Assembly (NCBI RefSeq): GCF_001439925.1
Contig: NZ_LMBV01000007.1
Coordinates: 163,563 to 227,562, forward strand
Source: Peribacillus muralis
Lineage (GTDB): Bacteria; Bacillota; Bacilli; Bacillales; DSM-1321
Reading direction: 5' to 3'
Length of the DNA stretch: 64,000 nucleotides
The notes beneath the pieces were generated by a model. That model was not told where the DNA came from and made no database searches. It worked only from the letters and a program-made list of their open reading frames with translations. This document shows positions 44,802 through 54,789 of this stretch, piece by piece. The position numbers were made by a program, and so were the translations under genes. Positions within the stretch are counted from its first letter, which is position 1, and each line of letters begins with the position of its first letter.

Positions 44802-45698
44802 ATGTTATATGGAGCGATTGAAGCAGGAGGAACGAAATTTGTTTGTGCTGTAGGTGACGAAAAAGGAAATGTGGTGAAGCGGATCCAAATTCCGACGACT
44901 GTTCCTGAGGAAACCATTCCGGAAGTCGTCCGTTTTTTCTCGGAATACGAGCTCTTAGCGATTGGAATCGGTTCATTCGGTCCGGTCAATATTGACCCTG
45001 CTAGTCCAGCATACGGGAATATAACGACTACACCAAAGCCAGGCTGGAGGAATTTCCCCTTTTTACAAACGATTAAAAATGAATGTAATGTTCCTGTCGG
45101 TTTTCATACTGATGTAAATGCAGCAGCATTAGGGGAAGCGAGGTTTGGAGCAGCCGCAGGACTGGATAGTTGTTTATATATAACAGTAGGCACCGGAATT
45201 GGAGCTGGTGCAGTAGTTGGCGGGCGATTATTGGAAGGGCTTTCTCATCCGGAAATGGGTCATATCTTGGTTCGGAAGCACCCAGAAGATTCATACGAAG
45301 GCAAATGCCCTTATCATCGGGATTGCTTGGAAGGACTCGCATCCGGCCCGGCCATTGAGGGGAGATGGGGAAAACCTGCTGCTCAATTAGCGGACAGACA
45401 AGAAGTTTGGGAACTGGAGGCCTATTATTTAGCGCAGGCGATCGCTCAATATATATTAATTCTATCTCCAAAGAAAATTATCCTTGGTGGGGGAGTCAGT
45501 AAACAACAGTCCGTTTTCCAAATGATTGGAAACCAGGTGAAAGAAGCACTTAATGGGTATGTTTCACTTCCAGAACTTGAAAGCGAAATATCCGATTATA
45601 TTGTAAAGCCCGGCTTAGGGGACGACGCCGGAATTATTGGTTCACTTCTGCTCGCGGACCTTGCTTATCAAAACGAAGTAAAAATGCGCCTAACATAA
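44802..45698 (+). CDS. gmuE: ROK-family fructokinase (GmuE)
   Basis: Sugar kinase of 298 residues that phosphorylates fructose or mannose. Nucleotide-binding AIEAGGTKFVCAVG at the start, the ROK pattern LYITVGTGIGAGAVVGGRLLEGLSHPEMGH, and a zinc-binding segment with CPYHRDCLEGLASGPAI. ATG 44802 follows GTGAGGAGAGTGG. Last gene of the gmu-like operon; gmuF and the secreted mannanase gmuG of B. subtilis are not seen after it. Confidence 0.92.
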   Translation: MLYGAIEAGGTKFVCAVGDEKGNVVKRIQIPTTVPEETIPEVVRFFSEYELLAIGIGSFGPVNIDPASPAYGNITTTPKPGWRNFPFLQTIKNECNVPVGFHTDVNAAALGEARFGAAAGLDSCLYITVGTGIGAGAVVGGRLLEGLSHPEMGHILVRKHPEDSYEGKCPYHRDCLEGLASGPAIEGRWGKPAAQLADRQEVWELEAYYLAQAIAQYILILSPKKIILGGGVSKQQSVFQMIGNQVKEALNGYVSLPELESEISDYIVKPGLGDDAGIIGSLLLADLAYQNEVKMRLT

Positions 45699-45753
45699 TC
45701 AAGGTATCCAGATATATGAGGTGGTACCCTTGGCTACATATAAAAATCCATTT

Positions 45754-45787
45754 GATCAGGTGTTAGTGGCACCTGGTCTTTTTGTTT
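45754..45787 (+). terminator. Rho-independent terminator after gmuE
   Basis: GATCAGGTG pairs with CACCTGGTC (one G-T pair) around TTAGTGG, then CTTTTTGTTT. Confidence 0.85.
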
Positions 45788-45939
45788 AGAACACCTGTAT
45801 AAACTGCCCTCTGGCACTGCGTTTTTTAAAAGGGTCTTAATGATAAATATGTGGAAAAAGACAAATTATTGTGATGATTATCTCAATTTGAACGGAATTA
45901 CTGGACGCATTATAGACGACTGAAGGGGTTGAGTGGAAC

Positions 45940-47871
45940 ATGTTTTCTACTAGGGAGCAAAAATTACTGCGTTATCTTATGCAAGCAGAAAAGGAGATGA
46001 CTGGTCTGGAATTGGCGGGCCACCTTCATATTACTTCAAGAACCATTCGTTCCATGATAAAAAACCTAACGGCCATCCTTGAAGAGCATGGCGCGGAAAT
46101 CATAGCCAGACATCGAAAAGGCTATCAATTACACATACATGATCATTCAGCCTTCCGTAGCTTTTTAAAGATTGTGGCTTTTGAACGAGTGAATGAACAG
46201 TGGATTCCAAGTGACCCAAGTGACCGTATTGCTTTTCTCATCAAACGATTGCTTTTATCAGAGGATTACATAAAGCTAGAGATGTTGGCTGATGAACTTT
46301 ATGTTAGTTCGTCGACTGTAAAAAATAGTTTAAAAGAGGTTCGAGAATTATTGACTAAATATGAGCTGGTAGTCGATAGTCGTCCCAATTATGGGTTAAA
46401 GGTAGTTGGAAATGAGTTAAAAATGCGTTTTTGTATCGCAGAATATGTATTTAATTCAGCGCAAAAGACTACGGAGTTGGTAGCTGATCCGGAAATGGCC
46501 GCCATACGTTCGATCATATTGAAGCAAACCAAGAGAGCCGGAATTCAGCTTTCGGATATCGGCCTTTCCAATCTAGTGATCCATATCGCGATTGCCTGTA
46601 AGCGAGTGCTGCTACACAACTATGTATCGATGTTGGATGAAGAAATAAAAAACTTTGAGGAACAAGCCGAATATCTTGTTTCGAGGCAAATCGTAACCGA
46701 TATTGAAAAGTCATTCAACGTTACCTTTCCCAATTCAGAGGTTGCCTACGTCACACTCCACTTACTCGGAACAAAAATGGTTTCCTATAGGAAAGCAAGT
46801 GATGCCTTGTCTCCAGTTAACTTGATTAGCGAAGAAATCCTTACGCTCACAGCAAACCTGATTGATCAGGTTGAAAACGAACTGCAATTGGGCATTCACG
46901 ATGATCAAGAGCTTATAAATGGACTTGGCATGCACCTCAAACCGGCAATAAATCGACATTATTATGGGATGAACATTCGAAATCCACTTTTAGCAGAAAT
47001 TAAGCAAAAATATCCTCTTGCCTTTGATGCTGGAGTTGTGATGAGTAACGCTCTTCATGATTCTTTGGGTGTTCATATAAATGAGGATGAAATTGGCTAT
47101 TTAGCTCTTCATATGGAAGCGGCCATGGAGAGAAAACGTCTGAAACCTAAAACAAAACGGTGTGTCATTGTTTGTGCAACTGGTGTTGCAAGCTCTCAGC
47201 TTTTATATTATAAATTGAAGTCTGCCTTTGAGTCACACTTGGATATTGCTGGCACGATGAACTTATATGAATTAAGGAATTATCCACTAGAATCATTGGA
47301 CTTCATCATTAGCACAATTCCGATTTATGATGACTTATCCATCCCTGTTGTAGAGGTTAACACACTGCTCGGCAATCAGGACATCCTGCACATTGAAGCC
47401 TATATGGTGGATCATATAACGTTGGTTCTTGATTATACAGATCCAGAGCTTATGTATTTTCAAAAAGATCTGCAAACAAGAGAAGAAGTATTTGACTTTT
47501 TCGAAGCAGAACTTACTAAACTTGGAAGAATTCCTGCTGGTTTTAAAGAGGCAGTGATCGAGAGGGAAAAGGTGTCGCCAACGTGCTACGGCAATTTAGT
47601 TGCCATTCCCCATCCGATGCGCCCTTTAACAAAGGAAACATTTTGGTCTGTTCTAACATTAAAGAAACCAATAGCGTGGGGAGATGAAATGGTTCAGTAC
47701 ATATGTTTGTTGAGTGTTCAGAAGGAATATGAAAATGAAATGCAAAAAATCTATCAATTTCTTGTTAAAGTGATTGAAACTAAAGCTTTGGTAGATCAGT
47801 TGATTAAGATTGAAAGATATGCTGACTTTGAGCAGGTGATTAAAAGAATGGAAGAGTATGGTTCAAGATAA
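45940..47871 (+). CDS. PRD-containing transcriptional activator (LicR-like)
   Basis: 643-residue PTS-regulated activator. HTH domains at about 5-60 and 85-150, two PRD domains (about 180-390, with HIAIACKR and LALHMEAAMERKRLK), an EIIB-like domain with CATGVASSQLLYYKL (about 408-422) and an EIIA-like domain with the phospho-His in LVAIPHPMRP (about 556). It precedes the lichenan/cellobiose-type PTS operon in the same direction and most likely controls it. It is the second regulator of this type in the island, about 30% longer in linker regions than needed for a plain antiterminator. Confidence 0.88.
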   Translation: MFSTREQKLLRYLMQAEKEMTGLELAGHLHITSRTIRSMIKNLTAILEEHGAEIIARHRKGYQLHIHDHSAFRSFLKIVAFERVNEQWIPSDPSDRIAFLIKRLLLSEDYIKLEMLADELYVSSSTVKNSLKEVRELLTKYELVVDSRPNYGLKVVGNELKMRFCIAEYVFNSAQKTTELVADPEMAAIRSIILKQTKRAGIQLSDIGLSNLVIHIAIACKRVLLHNYVSMLDEEIKNFEEQAEYLVSRQIVTDIEKSFNVTFPNSEVAYVTLHLLGTKMVSYRKASDALSPVNLISEEILTLTANLIDQVENELQLGIHDDQELINGLGMHLKPAINRHYYGMNIRNPLLAEIKQKYPLAFDAGVVMSNALHDSLGVHINEDEIGYLALHMEAAMERKRLKPKTKRCVIVCATGVASSQLLYYKLKSAFESHLDIAGTMNLYELRNYPLESLDFIISTIPIYDDLSIPVVEVNTLLGNQDILHIEAYMVDHITLVLDYTDPELMYFQKDLQTREEVFDFFEAELTKLGRIPAGFKEAVIEREKVSPTCYGNLVAIPHPMRPLTKETFWSVLTLKKPIAWGDEMVQYICLLSVQKEYENEMQKIYQFLVKVIETKALVDQLIKIERYADFEQVIKRMEEYGSR

Positions 47872-47909
47872 TGATTTCCTCTTATTGGAGGAAAATGTTT
47901 GGATTCAAA

Positions 47910-47924
47910 TGAAAGCGCTTAACA
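47910..47924 (+). promoter_or_regulatory. cre-like site before the second cellobiose-type PTS operon
   Basis: TGAAAGCGCTTAACA is close to the ideal CcpA site. It lies 114 nt before the EIIC start. Confidence 0.75.
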
Positions 47925-48037
47925 ACTAAACTAAACATATCAAAGAGCTTCGACAGCACTTTAAAATGGCATATTTGTTCTTTGGTGTTTTTGGTATCAG
48001 GGAATGAAATTAAACGATTGAGAAATGGGGGTTGAAG

Positions 48038-49381
48038 ATGAGTTTTAAAGAAAAGGCAAATGACGTCATGGGTTCTGCGGCTTATAAAATCAACAATCAA
48101 AAATATATTATGGCCATAAAAAAAGCGTTCGTCGTTCTAATGCCAGTGATAATTACAGGGGCATTTGCCATCTTGGTTTCCAGTATGATAATGAGTCCTG
48201 AAACAGGTTTAGCATCATTTGACTTCTTTTCATTTCTAGCAGATTATCAGCCAATCATGAAAGCGATTCAATACGCGACATTAAACTTCCTTACGATAGG
48301 AGCTATCTTTTTAATTGGGTTGGAGCTTGGAAGAATAAACGGCAATCCTTCGTATTTCCCGGGAATCCTCGCCATAATATCTTTCATAGCAGTCATCCCT
48401 ACTACGCTTGAATTAGTAGTGAATGAGCAGCCTCAAATGGTTGTCGATGTTCTCTCCAGGCAATTTACAGATCCAAAAAGCTTGTTTTTAGGAATGTTTA
48501 TTGCCATTGTATCCGTCGAAATTTTTTCGAAATTAGAGTCGTTTGATAAATTGAAAATTAAAATGCCGGAGAGCGTTCCAGCAAATGTTGCCACATCGTT
48601 CTCAGCGCTGTTTCCATCGATTTTAACCGTAACCATCATTGCGACAATGGGGTTTGCGTTTCATCAACTAACAGGGATTTACTTGCATGAAGCAATTTAT
48701 AATATCATTCAAAGACCACTTGAGAGTGTGGTTCAGGGATTACCAGGAATTCTGATTTTAATGTTTGTTGCCCAATTCTTCTGGGTGATTGGCATCCATG
48801 GAAATCAGATGATCAAACCAATAAGAGAACCTTTATTATTGGCAGCCATTACTGCAAACATGACCGCCTTCCAAGAAGGTAAAGAGATTCCGAATGTGAT
48901 AACGATGCCTTTCTGGGACGTGTATATGAGTATAGGAGGATCTGGGGTTACTCTCGGGTTATTGGCAGCTATCTTTATCGTATCTAAGCGTGAAGAAATG
49001 AAAAGTATCGCGAAACTATCATTTGGACCAGGCATTTTCAATATAAATGAGCCTGTTATCTTCGGGCTTCCGATCATGTTAAATCCGATAATGGCGATAC
49101 CATTTATCATCACGCCATTGATTACCGGAACGATTGGTTATATCGCTACCGTGACAGGGTTTGCTGCCAAGGCAGTTGTAATGGTTCCATGGACGACACC
49201 ACCGCTTATCAATGCGTACTTATCTACGGCAGGAAGTATAGGAGCCGTCATTACACAAGTCATCTGTATTGTTGTATCTGTTTTGATCTATTTACCATTC
49301 GTGATGATGGCCAATGCAGGTGTTAAAGAAAAAAGAAAAAAAGAAGCGGATGAAGCCACAAGTGTTAATGTCAGCGTATGA
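48038..49381 (+). CDS. PTS EIIC, lactose/cellobiose family
   Basis: Membrane permease of 447 residues (about ten segments), a paralogue of gmuC. NNQKYIMAIKKAFVVLMPVIITGAFAIL, QFFWVIGIHGNQMIKPIREPLLLA and NINEPVIFGLPIMLNPIMAIPF are family signatures. ATG 48038 is chosen over an in-frame TTG 6 nt upstream because GGGGGTTGA lies just ahead. The operon order here is C, GH1, B, A, unlike gmuBACD. Confidence 0.92.
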   Translation: MSFKEKANDVMGSAAYKINNQKYIMAIKKAFVVLMPVIITGAFAILVSSMIMSPETGLASFDFFSFLADYQPIMKAIQYATLNFLTIGAIFLIGLELGRINGNPSYFPGILAIISFIAVIPTTLELVVNEQPQMVVDVLSRQFTDPKSLFLGMFIAIVSVEIFSKLESFDKLKIKMPESVPANVATSFSALFPSILTVTIIATMGFAFHQLTGIYLHEAIYNIIQRPLESVVQGLPGILILMFVAQFFWVIGIHGNQMIKPIREPLLLAAITANMTAFQEGKEIPNVITMPFWDVYMSIGGSGVTLGLLAAIFIVSKREEMKSIAKLSFGPGIFNINEPVIFGLPIMLNPIMAIPFIITPLITGTIGYIATVTGFAAKAVVMVPWTTPPLINAYLSTAGSIGAVITQVICIVVSVLIYLPFVMMANAGVKEKRKKEADEATSVNVSV

Positions 49382-49481
49382 TAGCGGGTAACTTCTACAC
49401 TCCACATAGATGTGTTGATCTGTATGGATGCAGAAATGTTTCCCCCCCAAGTGATCAGCTAGGTGAAGGTGAGGAAAAGAA

Positions 49482-50927
49482 ATGAATATTGAAACAATGG
49501 AAGTAAAAGTACCAGAGAATTTCATCCTCGGGGCAGCTGCGTCAGCTTGGCAAACTGAGGGATGGTCCGGTAAGAAAGAGTCTCAGGACTCTTATCTAGA
49601 TCTTTGGTATAAAAACGACAAGAATGTTTGGCATAATGGGTTTGGTCCTGCCATTGCTACTGACTTCTTTAATCGATATAAAGAAGATATAGCGCATATG
49701 AAAGAGATCGGATTAACGCATTTTCGAACGTCTATTAATTGGTCGCGTTTTCTGATCGATTACGAAAACGCAGTAGTGGATGAAGAATATGCAAGTTATG
49801 TAGACAACGTTATTGACGAGTTAATAGATAATGGTGTGGAGCCGATGATTTGTCTCGAACACTATGAGGTACCGGCAACTTTATTTGAAACATATGGTGG
49901 GTGGGAATCCAAACATGTCGTGGAGCTTTTTGTAAAGTATGCAAAAAAGGTGTTCAGCCGATATGGAGCAAAGGTAAAACATTGGTTTACCTTTAATGAA
50001 CCGATTGTTATACAGACAAGGGTCTATTTAGACGCTCTTCGGTATCCTTATGAACAAAACACGAAGAAATGGATGCAATGGAATTTTAATAAAGCGTTAG
50101 CAACCGCAAAGGTTGTCCAATTATTTAAGGAACATGATTATGGACAGAAATATGGATCGAAAATAGGTGTTATTCTTAACCCGGAAGTAACCTATGCCAG
50201 GTCATCTGCTGAGAGTGATAGGGAGGCAGCAAGAATCTATGATTTATTTTTTAATCGTGTTTTCTTGGATCCATCCATTAAAGGCGAGTATCCTCAAGAG
50301 CTACTTACATTGATGGATAAACATAAGATCACCTTTGAACATACATCTGACGAGCTCCAAATCATTAAAGATAACCCGGTCGATTATGTTGGATTGAATC
50401 TCTATTATCCTCATCGAATACAAGCACGTACGGCTGGCTGGAATGAATGTACGCCGTTTCATCCGAGTTATTATTATGAAATGTTCAATCTTCCTGGTAA
50501 AAAAATGAATCCTTTCAGGGGTTGGGAAATTTATCCTAAAATTATGTATGATATGGCAAAGAGAATGCAAGAGGAGTACGGAAACATAGAATGGTTCATT
50601 GCTGAAAACGGCATGGGTGTTGAAAATGAGTACACCTTTAAAGATAATCAGCAGATTATACAGGATGATTACCGAATTGAATTTATTGGCGAACATTTAA
50701 AATGGCTGATCAAGGCGGTTGAAGAAGGAGCGAATTGCAAGGGATATATGCTCTGGGCATTCACGGATAATGTGTCACCCATGAATGCTTTCAAAAACCG
50801 GTATGGGCTGGTTGAGATTAATTTAGACGATGATCGAAACCGGACCCTGAAAAAATCGGCTTATTGGTACAAAGATGTAATCCAAAATCGTGTAATCGTA
50901 GTGAAAGACGATACGGTGTTTAAATAA
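49482..50927 (+). CDS. 6-phospho-beta-glycosidase, GH1 (second copy)
   Basis: 481-residue family 1 hydrolase. Acid/base Glu173 in FTFNEP, nucleophile Glu375 in IAENGMGVE. It differs from the gmuD copy at the start (ILGAAASAWQTEG) and in the aglycone loop, so a distinct disaccharide phosphate is likely. GTGAGGAAAAGAA precedes ATG 49482. It lies inside a PTS operon whose EIIB follows 16 nt later. Confidence 0.92.
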   Translation: MNIETMEVKVPENFILGAAASAWQTEGWSGKKESQDSYLDLWYKNDKNVWHNGFGPAIATDFFNRYKEDIAHMKEIGLTHFRTSINWSRFLIDYENAVVDEEYASYVDNVIDELIDNGVEPMICLEHYEVPATLFETYGGWESKHVVELFVKYAKKVFSRYGAKVKHWFTFNEPIVIQTRVYLDALRYPYEQNTKKWMQWNFNKALATAKVVQLFKEHDYGQKYGSKIGVILNPEVTYARSSAESDREAARIYDLFFNRVFLDPSIKGEYPQELLTLMDKHKITFEHTSDELQIIKDNPVDYVGLNLYYPHRIQARTAGWNECTPFHPSYYYEMFNLPGKKMNPFRGWEIYPKIMYDMAKRMQEEYGNIEWFIAENGMGVENEYTFKDNQQIIQDDYRIEFIGEHLKWLIKAVEEGANCKGYMLWAFTDNVSPMNAFKNRYGLVEINLDDDRNRTLKKSAYWYKDVIQNRVIVVKDDTVFK

Positions 50928-50943
50928 AAAGGAGGAATATATA

Positions 50944-51276
50944 ATGGAAAGAATTATTTTAGCCTGTTCTGCTGGAATGTCAACATCGTTGGTTGTTTCA
51001 AAAATGAAAAAAGCTGCAAGCAAAAGAGGTGTTGAATATAATATTTATGCCATTCCTGAATCTTCTATTGGTGAGGAACTTACAAAGTCAAGTGATCATG
51101 TACTCGCGATTCTTTTAGGACCTCAAGTGAAATTCATGAAAAAAGCAGCTGAAAAAACAGCTGCACCTTATGGGATTCCTGTCGATGTCATTGATCCACA
51201 ATCGTATGGTACGGCGGATGGAGATAAAATTCTAGATCTTGCTTTACAAATGGCTGCAAAAAACGATGATAAATGA
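50944..51276 (+). CDS. PTS EIIB, lactose/cellobiose family (second copy)
   Basis: 110 residues with phospho-Cys8 in ILACSAGMSTSLVVSKM. Carries phosphate to the sugar bound by the EIIC at 48038. AAAAGGAGGAATATATA precedes the ATG. Confidence 0.92.
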   Translation: MERIILACSAGMSTSLVVSKMKKAASKRGVEYNIYAIPESSIGEELTKSSDHVLAILLGPQVKFMKKAAEKTAAPYGIPVDVIDPQSYGTADGDKILDLALQMAAKNDDK

Positions 51277-51288
51277 GGAGGGGGAAGC

Positions 51289-51621
51289 ATGCAAACAATC
51301 GAAGGAATGCAAACGGCAGCTCTCCAAATCATTTCATACTCAGGAGAGGCAAGGAGCCATTTTGTCGAAGCCATTCGTGAAGGACGGGCAGGACATTATC
51401 AGAAAGCGGATTCATTAATTAAAGCGGGGGAAGAAGCGTACAACAAAATCCACCAGGTGCACTTTTCCCTTATACAAAAAGAAGCAAACGGAGAGATATT
51501 ACCTTTCTCCCTGCTGTTCATTCATGCTGAAGATCAGATGCTGACAACGGAAACGTTAAAGATAATGGCTGTCGAAATGATTGAACTATGTAAAATGGTA
51601 GTCGAAGGAAAAACAGGGTAA
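51289..51621 (+). CDS. PTS EIIA, lactose/cellobiose family (second copy)
   Basis: 110-residue helical phosphocarrier with LLFIHAEDQML, the active-site histidine region, after HFSLIQKEANGE. Q replaces the H of the usual EDHLM segment (seen in gmuA), a small family variation next to the active histidine. Last gene of this operon, closed by a strong terminator. Confidence 0.9.
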   Translation: MQTIEGMQTAALQIISYSGEARSHFVEAIREGRAGHYQKADSLIKAGEEAYNKIHQVHFSLIQKEANGEILPFSLLFIHAEDQMLTTETLKIMAVEMIELCKMVVEGKTG

Positions 51622-51673
51622 CGGCTCGGTGCAAGGAGCTTAAAAAATGGTGTTACTAGAATCTTAAATAACT

Positions 51674-51714
51674 AGAAAAACCCCCTTTGGAAAATATCCA
51701 TTGGGGGTTTTTCT
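51674..51714. terminator. Bidirectional terminator between the PTS operon and malY
   Basis: AGAAAAACCCCC pairs with GGGGGTTTTTCT; the A-run on one side and T-run on the other let it stop both the plus-strand operon and the minus-strand malX-malY transcript. Confidence 0.88.
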
Positions 51715-51837
51715 ATTGGACTGAAGACTCTATCTGTAATCGACTACAGTCCATTTGTTTTCATGAGTGATGTACCTTTATAGTAATAAATCGTGGTATC
51801 AGTACCTCAGGAGACCAGGTTGCTAGAACTCTTTGTC

Positions 51838-53031
51838 TCATCTCTCTTGATTCTCCAAATAGTCAATCGCACTTTTTAACCGGTCAAGACCGTCTTTCAG
51901 CTTAGCTTCGGGACACCCTACATTCAATCTGATAAAACAGCTCCCTGATTCTCCAAATGTTTCGCCTGGCATGATCGCTACTTTACCTTGATGAACAAGG
52001 GCATCTTGAATTTGATTGCTGGAATAAGGTAGTTGCGACACATCAATCCAGGCGAGGTAGGTGGATTCGGGTAAATGGAAAGAAAGCATCGGTAAGTGTT
52101 CCTTTAGAAAAAGCTGAATGATTCGTAAGTTGCCGTATACATATTCGACTAATTCGTCCACCCAATATTCACATTGATTATAAGCAGTAATCACTGCTTC
52201 CATTGCAAACACGCTGGCACTCGATAATCCATCTTTATTCTTCAAGGAAATAAGAAAGGCTTCACGAATATCCGTATCTGGTATAAGACAGTATGAACCT
52301 CCTAATCCTGGAGTATTGAATGTTTTACTGGCTGAGGAGCAGATGCACAATGTATTTGGATCAATGGCCGACTGAACGATCGGTGTATGGGTATTTCCTT
52401 CATGGATGATGTCCATATGAATCTCGTCGGATATGATGTAAACATCATATCGATTGCAAAGGGCTACGATTTTATTCAGTTCATCACGTGTCCAGACACG
52501 ACCTGTAGGGTTATGAGGGCTGCAAAGAAGTAACACTTTTGCTTTTGGATGCGCTAGTTTTTCTTCTAAATCTGAAAAATCGATCGAATATGCACCTTCA
52601 TGATAAATTAATTCATTACTTGATATGATGCGTTTATTGTCTTGGATTGTTTTAAAGAATGCATCATATGCTGGTGTTTGAATGACCACGTGATCTTCTT
52701 CTTCGGTCATTATCTCGATAAGCTTGGAAACGGAGTAGATGACAGAAGGACTATAGGTAATCCAATCTTCTTGTATAGGACAAACAAAGCGTTTTTTATA
52801 CCATTGCGTAATTGCGTCTTTGAATGGTGAGTGGTTCCAACGTGTATAACCAAAGATCCCATGCTGCAATCGTTGCTGAATGGCTTGCAAAATTTCAGGT
52901 GGGCTTTTGAAATCGGTATCCGAAATCGAGAACGGGAGAAGGTCTTTCTCCCCGAATCGATCTTGCACGTAGTCCCATTGCGTACAAAATGTCCCCCTGC
53001 GATCAATCTTCTCATTAAAGTCATGTTGCAT
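51838..53031 (-). CDS. malY: PLP-dependent cystathionine beta-lyase/aminotransferase, MalY/PatB family
   Basis: Fold-type I PLP enzyme of 397 residues. LLCSPHNPTGRVW, YIISDEIHMDII and the PLP-lysine in SSASKTFNTPGLGG are present, and the start QHDFNEKIDRRGTFCTQWDYV is typical of MalY/PatB C-S lyases. The gene directly follows a MalX-like PTS permease, as in the E. coli malXY pair, where MalY antagonises the maltose activator. ATG 53031 fits a GGAG ribosome-binding site; an ATG 15 nt earlier would overlap the PTS gene edge. Confidence 0.88.
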   Translation of the reverse strand: MQHDFNEKIDRRGTFCTQWDYVQDRFGEKDLLPFSISDTDFKSPPEILQAIQQRLQHGIFGYTRWNHSPFKDAITQWYKKRFVCPIQEDWITYSPSVIYSVSKLIEIMTEEEDHVVIQTPAYDAFFKTIQDNKRIISSNELIYHEGAYSIDFSDLEEKLAHPKAKVLLLCSPHNPTGRVWTRDELNKIVALCNRYDVYIISDEIHMDIIHEGNTHTPIVQSAIDPNTLCICSSASKTFNTPGLGGSYCLIPDTDIREAFLISLKNKDGLSSASVFAMEAVITAYNQCEYWVDELVEYVYGNLRIIQLFLKEHLPMLSFHLPESTYLAWIDVSQLPYSSNQIQDALVHQGKVAIMPGETFGESGSCFIRLNVGCPEAKLKDGLDRLKSAIDYLENQER

Positions 53032-53048
53032 GCTGTACAACTCCATTT

Positions 53049-54611
53049 TCAGGAAATTTTATCCATTTGTGATTTTAATAGTCCAACTTGTGGACCAATG
53101 ACTACTTGCAGATTATGTTCATCAAGAATCACAACCCCAAGAGCTCCACATTCTTCTTTCAAGATCTTTTCGTCCACCTTGTCCATTACATCCACGACGA
53201 GACGAAGGCGGGTTACACAATTATCCAATGATTGAATATTTTCTTTACCACCAAGAGCAGACAATACTTTTTGGGCATTGTAGCTTATTCCTTTAGTAGT
53301 GCTAGAATGATTGCCAAGGTCATCACTCATCTTTTCCCGCCCTGGAGTCTTTAAATTGAACTTCACGATCGAATAGCGGAAAATCGTATAATAGAGACCA
53401 AACCATATCACACCAACTATAAGAACGAGATACCATTTTGTAGCGAATCCTTGCATAATGCCGAAAATTACGAAATCAAGTATCCCGCCGTCAGTATTGC
53501 CAATGGTCACTCCTAGTAGCGCCATTATCATGAATCCTAATCCAGTCATAATGGCGTGAAGTAAAAACAAAGCGGGAGCTACAAATAAGAATAAAAATTC
53601 AATAGGTTCTGTAATACCTGTAACAGCGGTGGCGATCACACCAGATAATAATAGCCCCTTAATTTTCTTTCGGTTTTCAACGCGAGCCGTATGGTAAATG
53701 GCTAATGCAACAGCCGGTAATCCAAACATGAAGGTGGGCATTTTACCTTGTGATAAAAAGGCCGTTGCAGCAGGGCTTATTGCACTTCCGTTTTGTAATT
53801 GGGCATAGAATATATTCAATGCTCCCGAGATTGTGTTCCCATTGACAACTTCTGTACCACCAGCTTCCGTAAAACGGATCATCGCCACTAGGATGTGATG
53901 CAAGCCGAAAGGAAGTAATAATCGTTCACCAGCACCGAATAAAAATGGACCAAAAATGCCAGAGTTATTTATGATGGCACCGATACCGGCGATGGCCGTT
54001 GCAAAAATCGGCCAAATCATTGGCAGCAGAAGCCCCACGATCGACAATGTGAATGCGGTTACAATAGGGACAAATCGTGCTCCGCCGAAAAAGGCGAAAG
54101 CGTCTGGCAATTTAATTTCATAGAAACGATTGTGTAACAAATACACGATAATACCAGCAATGATACCACCAAGTACACCCATTTCTATCGTTTGGAGCCC
54201 CATTACCATTCCTTGCCCAGCTTGGCGCAATTGTTCGGGATCTGCCAATGTTCCCGTTTCTGTTAAGTAAAAATTGATGGCTAAATTCATGATTACATAC
54301 CCGGTAAAACCTGAGAAAGCAGCTACACCTTTTTCATAGCGCACCAGACCCATGGGAATGGCCATGGCAAATAGTACAGGTAAATAAGTAAAGGCAAAGC
54401 CTCCTATTGTCGCCAAGAAACTAAAGCTGAATTGAAGGAACGAATTATCCAAAAAAGGAAAGGCTTCGATGGTAGTTGGGCTTGTGAATGAGCTACCAAT
54501 TCCTAAGATCAGCCCCATGAATGCCAATAAAGCAACAGGAAGCATGAAGGTCTTGCCTAACCCTTGGAAAAACTCCCAAAGCTGTGATTTTAGACGCTTA
54601 TTCTTTTTCAT
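53049..54611 (-). CDS. malX: PTS EIICB, glucose/maltose family (MalX-like)
   Basis: 520-residue permease with an EIIC-glc membrane domain (about residues 15-425, ten or so segments) and a C-terminal EIIB domain with phospho-Cys in SLDNCVTRLRLVV (about 470). The large substrate loop with LLLPFGLHHILVAMIRFTEAGG is typical. It has no EIIA domain and must borrow one. The chain start is ATG 54611 behind GGAAGGAGTCAG; a longer frame to 54674 lacks a ribosome-binding site. Pairing with malY and an RpiR regulator suggests a glucose- or maltose-type sugar. Confidence 0.9.
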   Translation of the reverse strand: MKKNKRLKSQLWEFFQGLGKTFMLPVALLAFMGLILGIGSSFTSPTTIEAFPFLDNSFLQFSFSFLATIGGFAFTYLPVLFAMAIPMGLVRYEKGVAAFSGFTGYVIMNLAINFYLTETGTLADPEQLRQAGQGMVMGLQTIEMGVLGGIIAGIIVYLLHNRFYEIKLPDAFAFFGGARFVPIVTAFTLSIVGLLLPMIWPIFATAIAGIGAIINNSGIFGPFLFGAGERLLLPFGLHHILVAMIRFTEAGGTEVVNGNTISGALNIFYAQLQNGSAISPAATAFLSQGKMPTFMFGLPAVALAIYHTARVENRKKIKGLLLSGVIATAVTGITEPIEFLFLFVAPALFLLHAIMTGLGFMIMALLGVTIGNTDGGILDFVIFGIMQGFATKWYLVLIVGVIWFGLYYTIFRYSIVKFNLKTPGREKMSDDLGNHSSTTKGISYNAQKVLSALGGKENIQSLDNCVTRLRLVVDVMDKVDEKILKEECGALGVVILDEHNLQVVIGPQVGLLKSQMDKIS

Positions 54612-54681
54612 TATTCTGACTCCTTCCAGGGGATAAACATAGCTTAAATATACACTCACGACCGAAATTATCAATTACTTA

Positions 54682-54696
54682 CATACCATATGTATG
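54682..54696. promoter_or_regulatory. Small palindrome upstream of malX
   Basis: CATACCATATGTATG has 5-bp inverted arms (CATAC/GTATG) and lies 70 nt before malX, within the 176-nt gap to the RpiR gene. Possible operator for that regulator. Confidence 0.35.
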
Positions 54697-54747
54697 AGCG
54701 TACATTTTTTGTATAGACAAACATTTCCGACCGTTTTAGTCATAGGG

Positions 54748-54789
54748 AAAAGACCCGTAAAAGACAGCTCCAATTTCTACGGTTCTTTT
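54748..54789 (-). terminator. Terminator of the RpiR-family gene
   Basis: On the minus strand AAAAGAACCGTA pairs with TTACGGGTCTTTT; it overlaps the stop of the regulator and separates it from malX. Confidence 0.6.
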
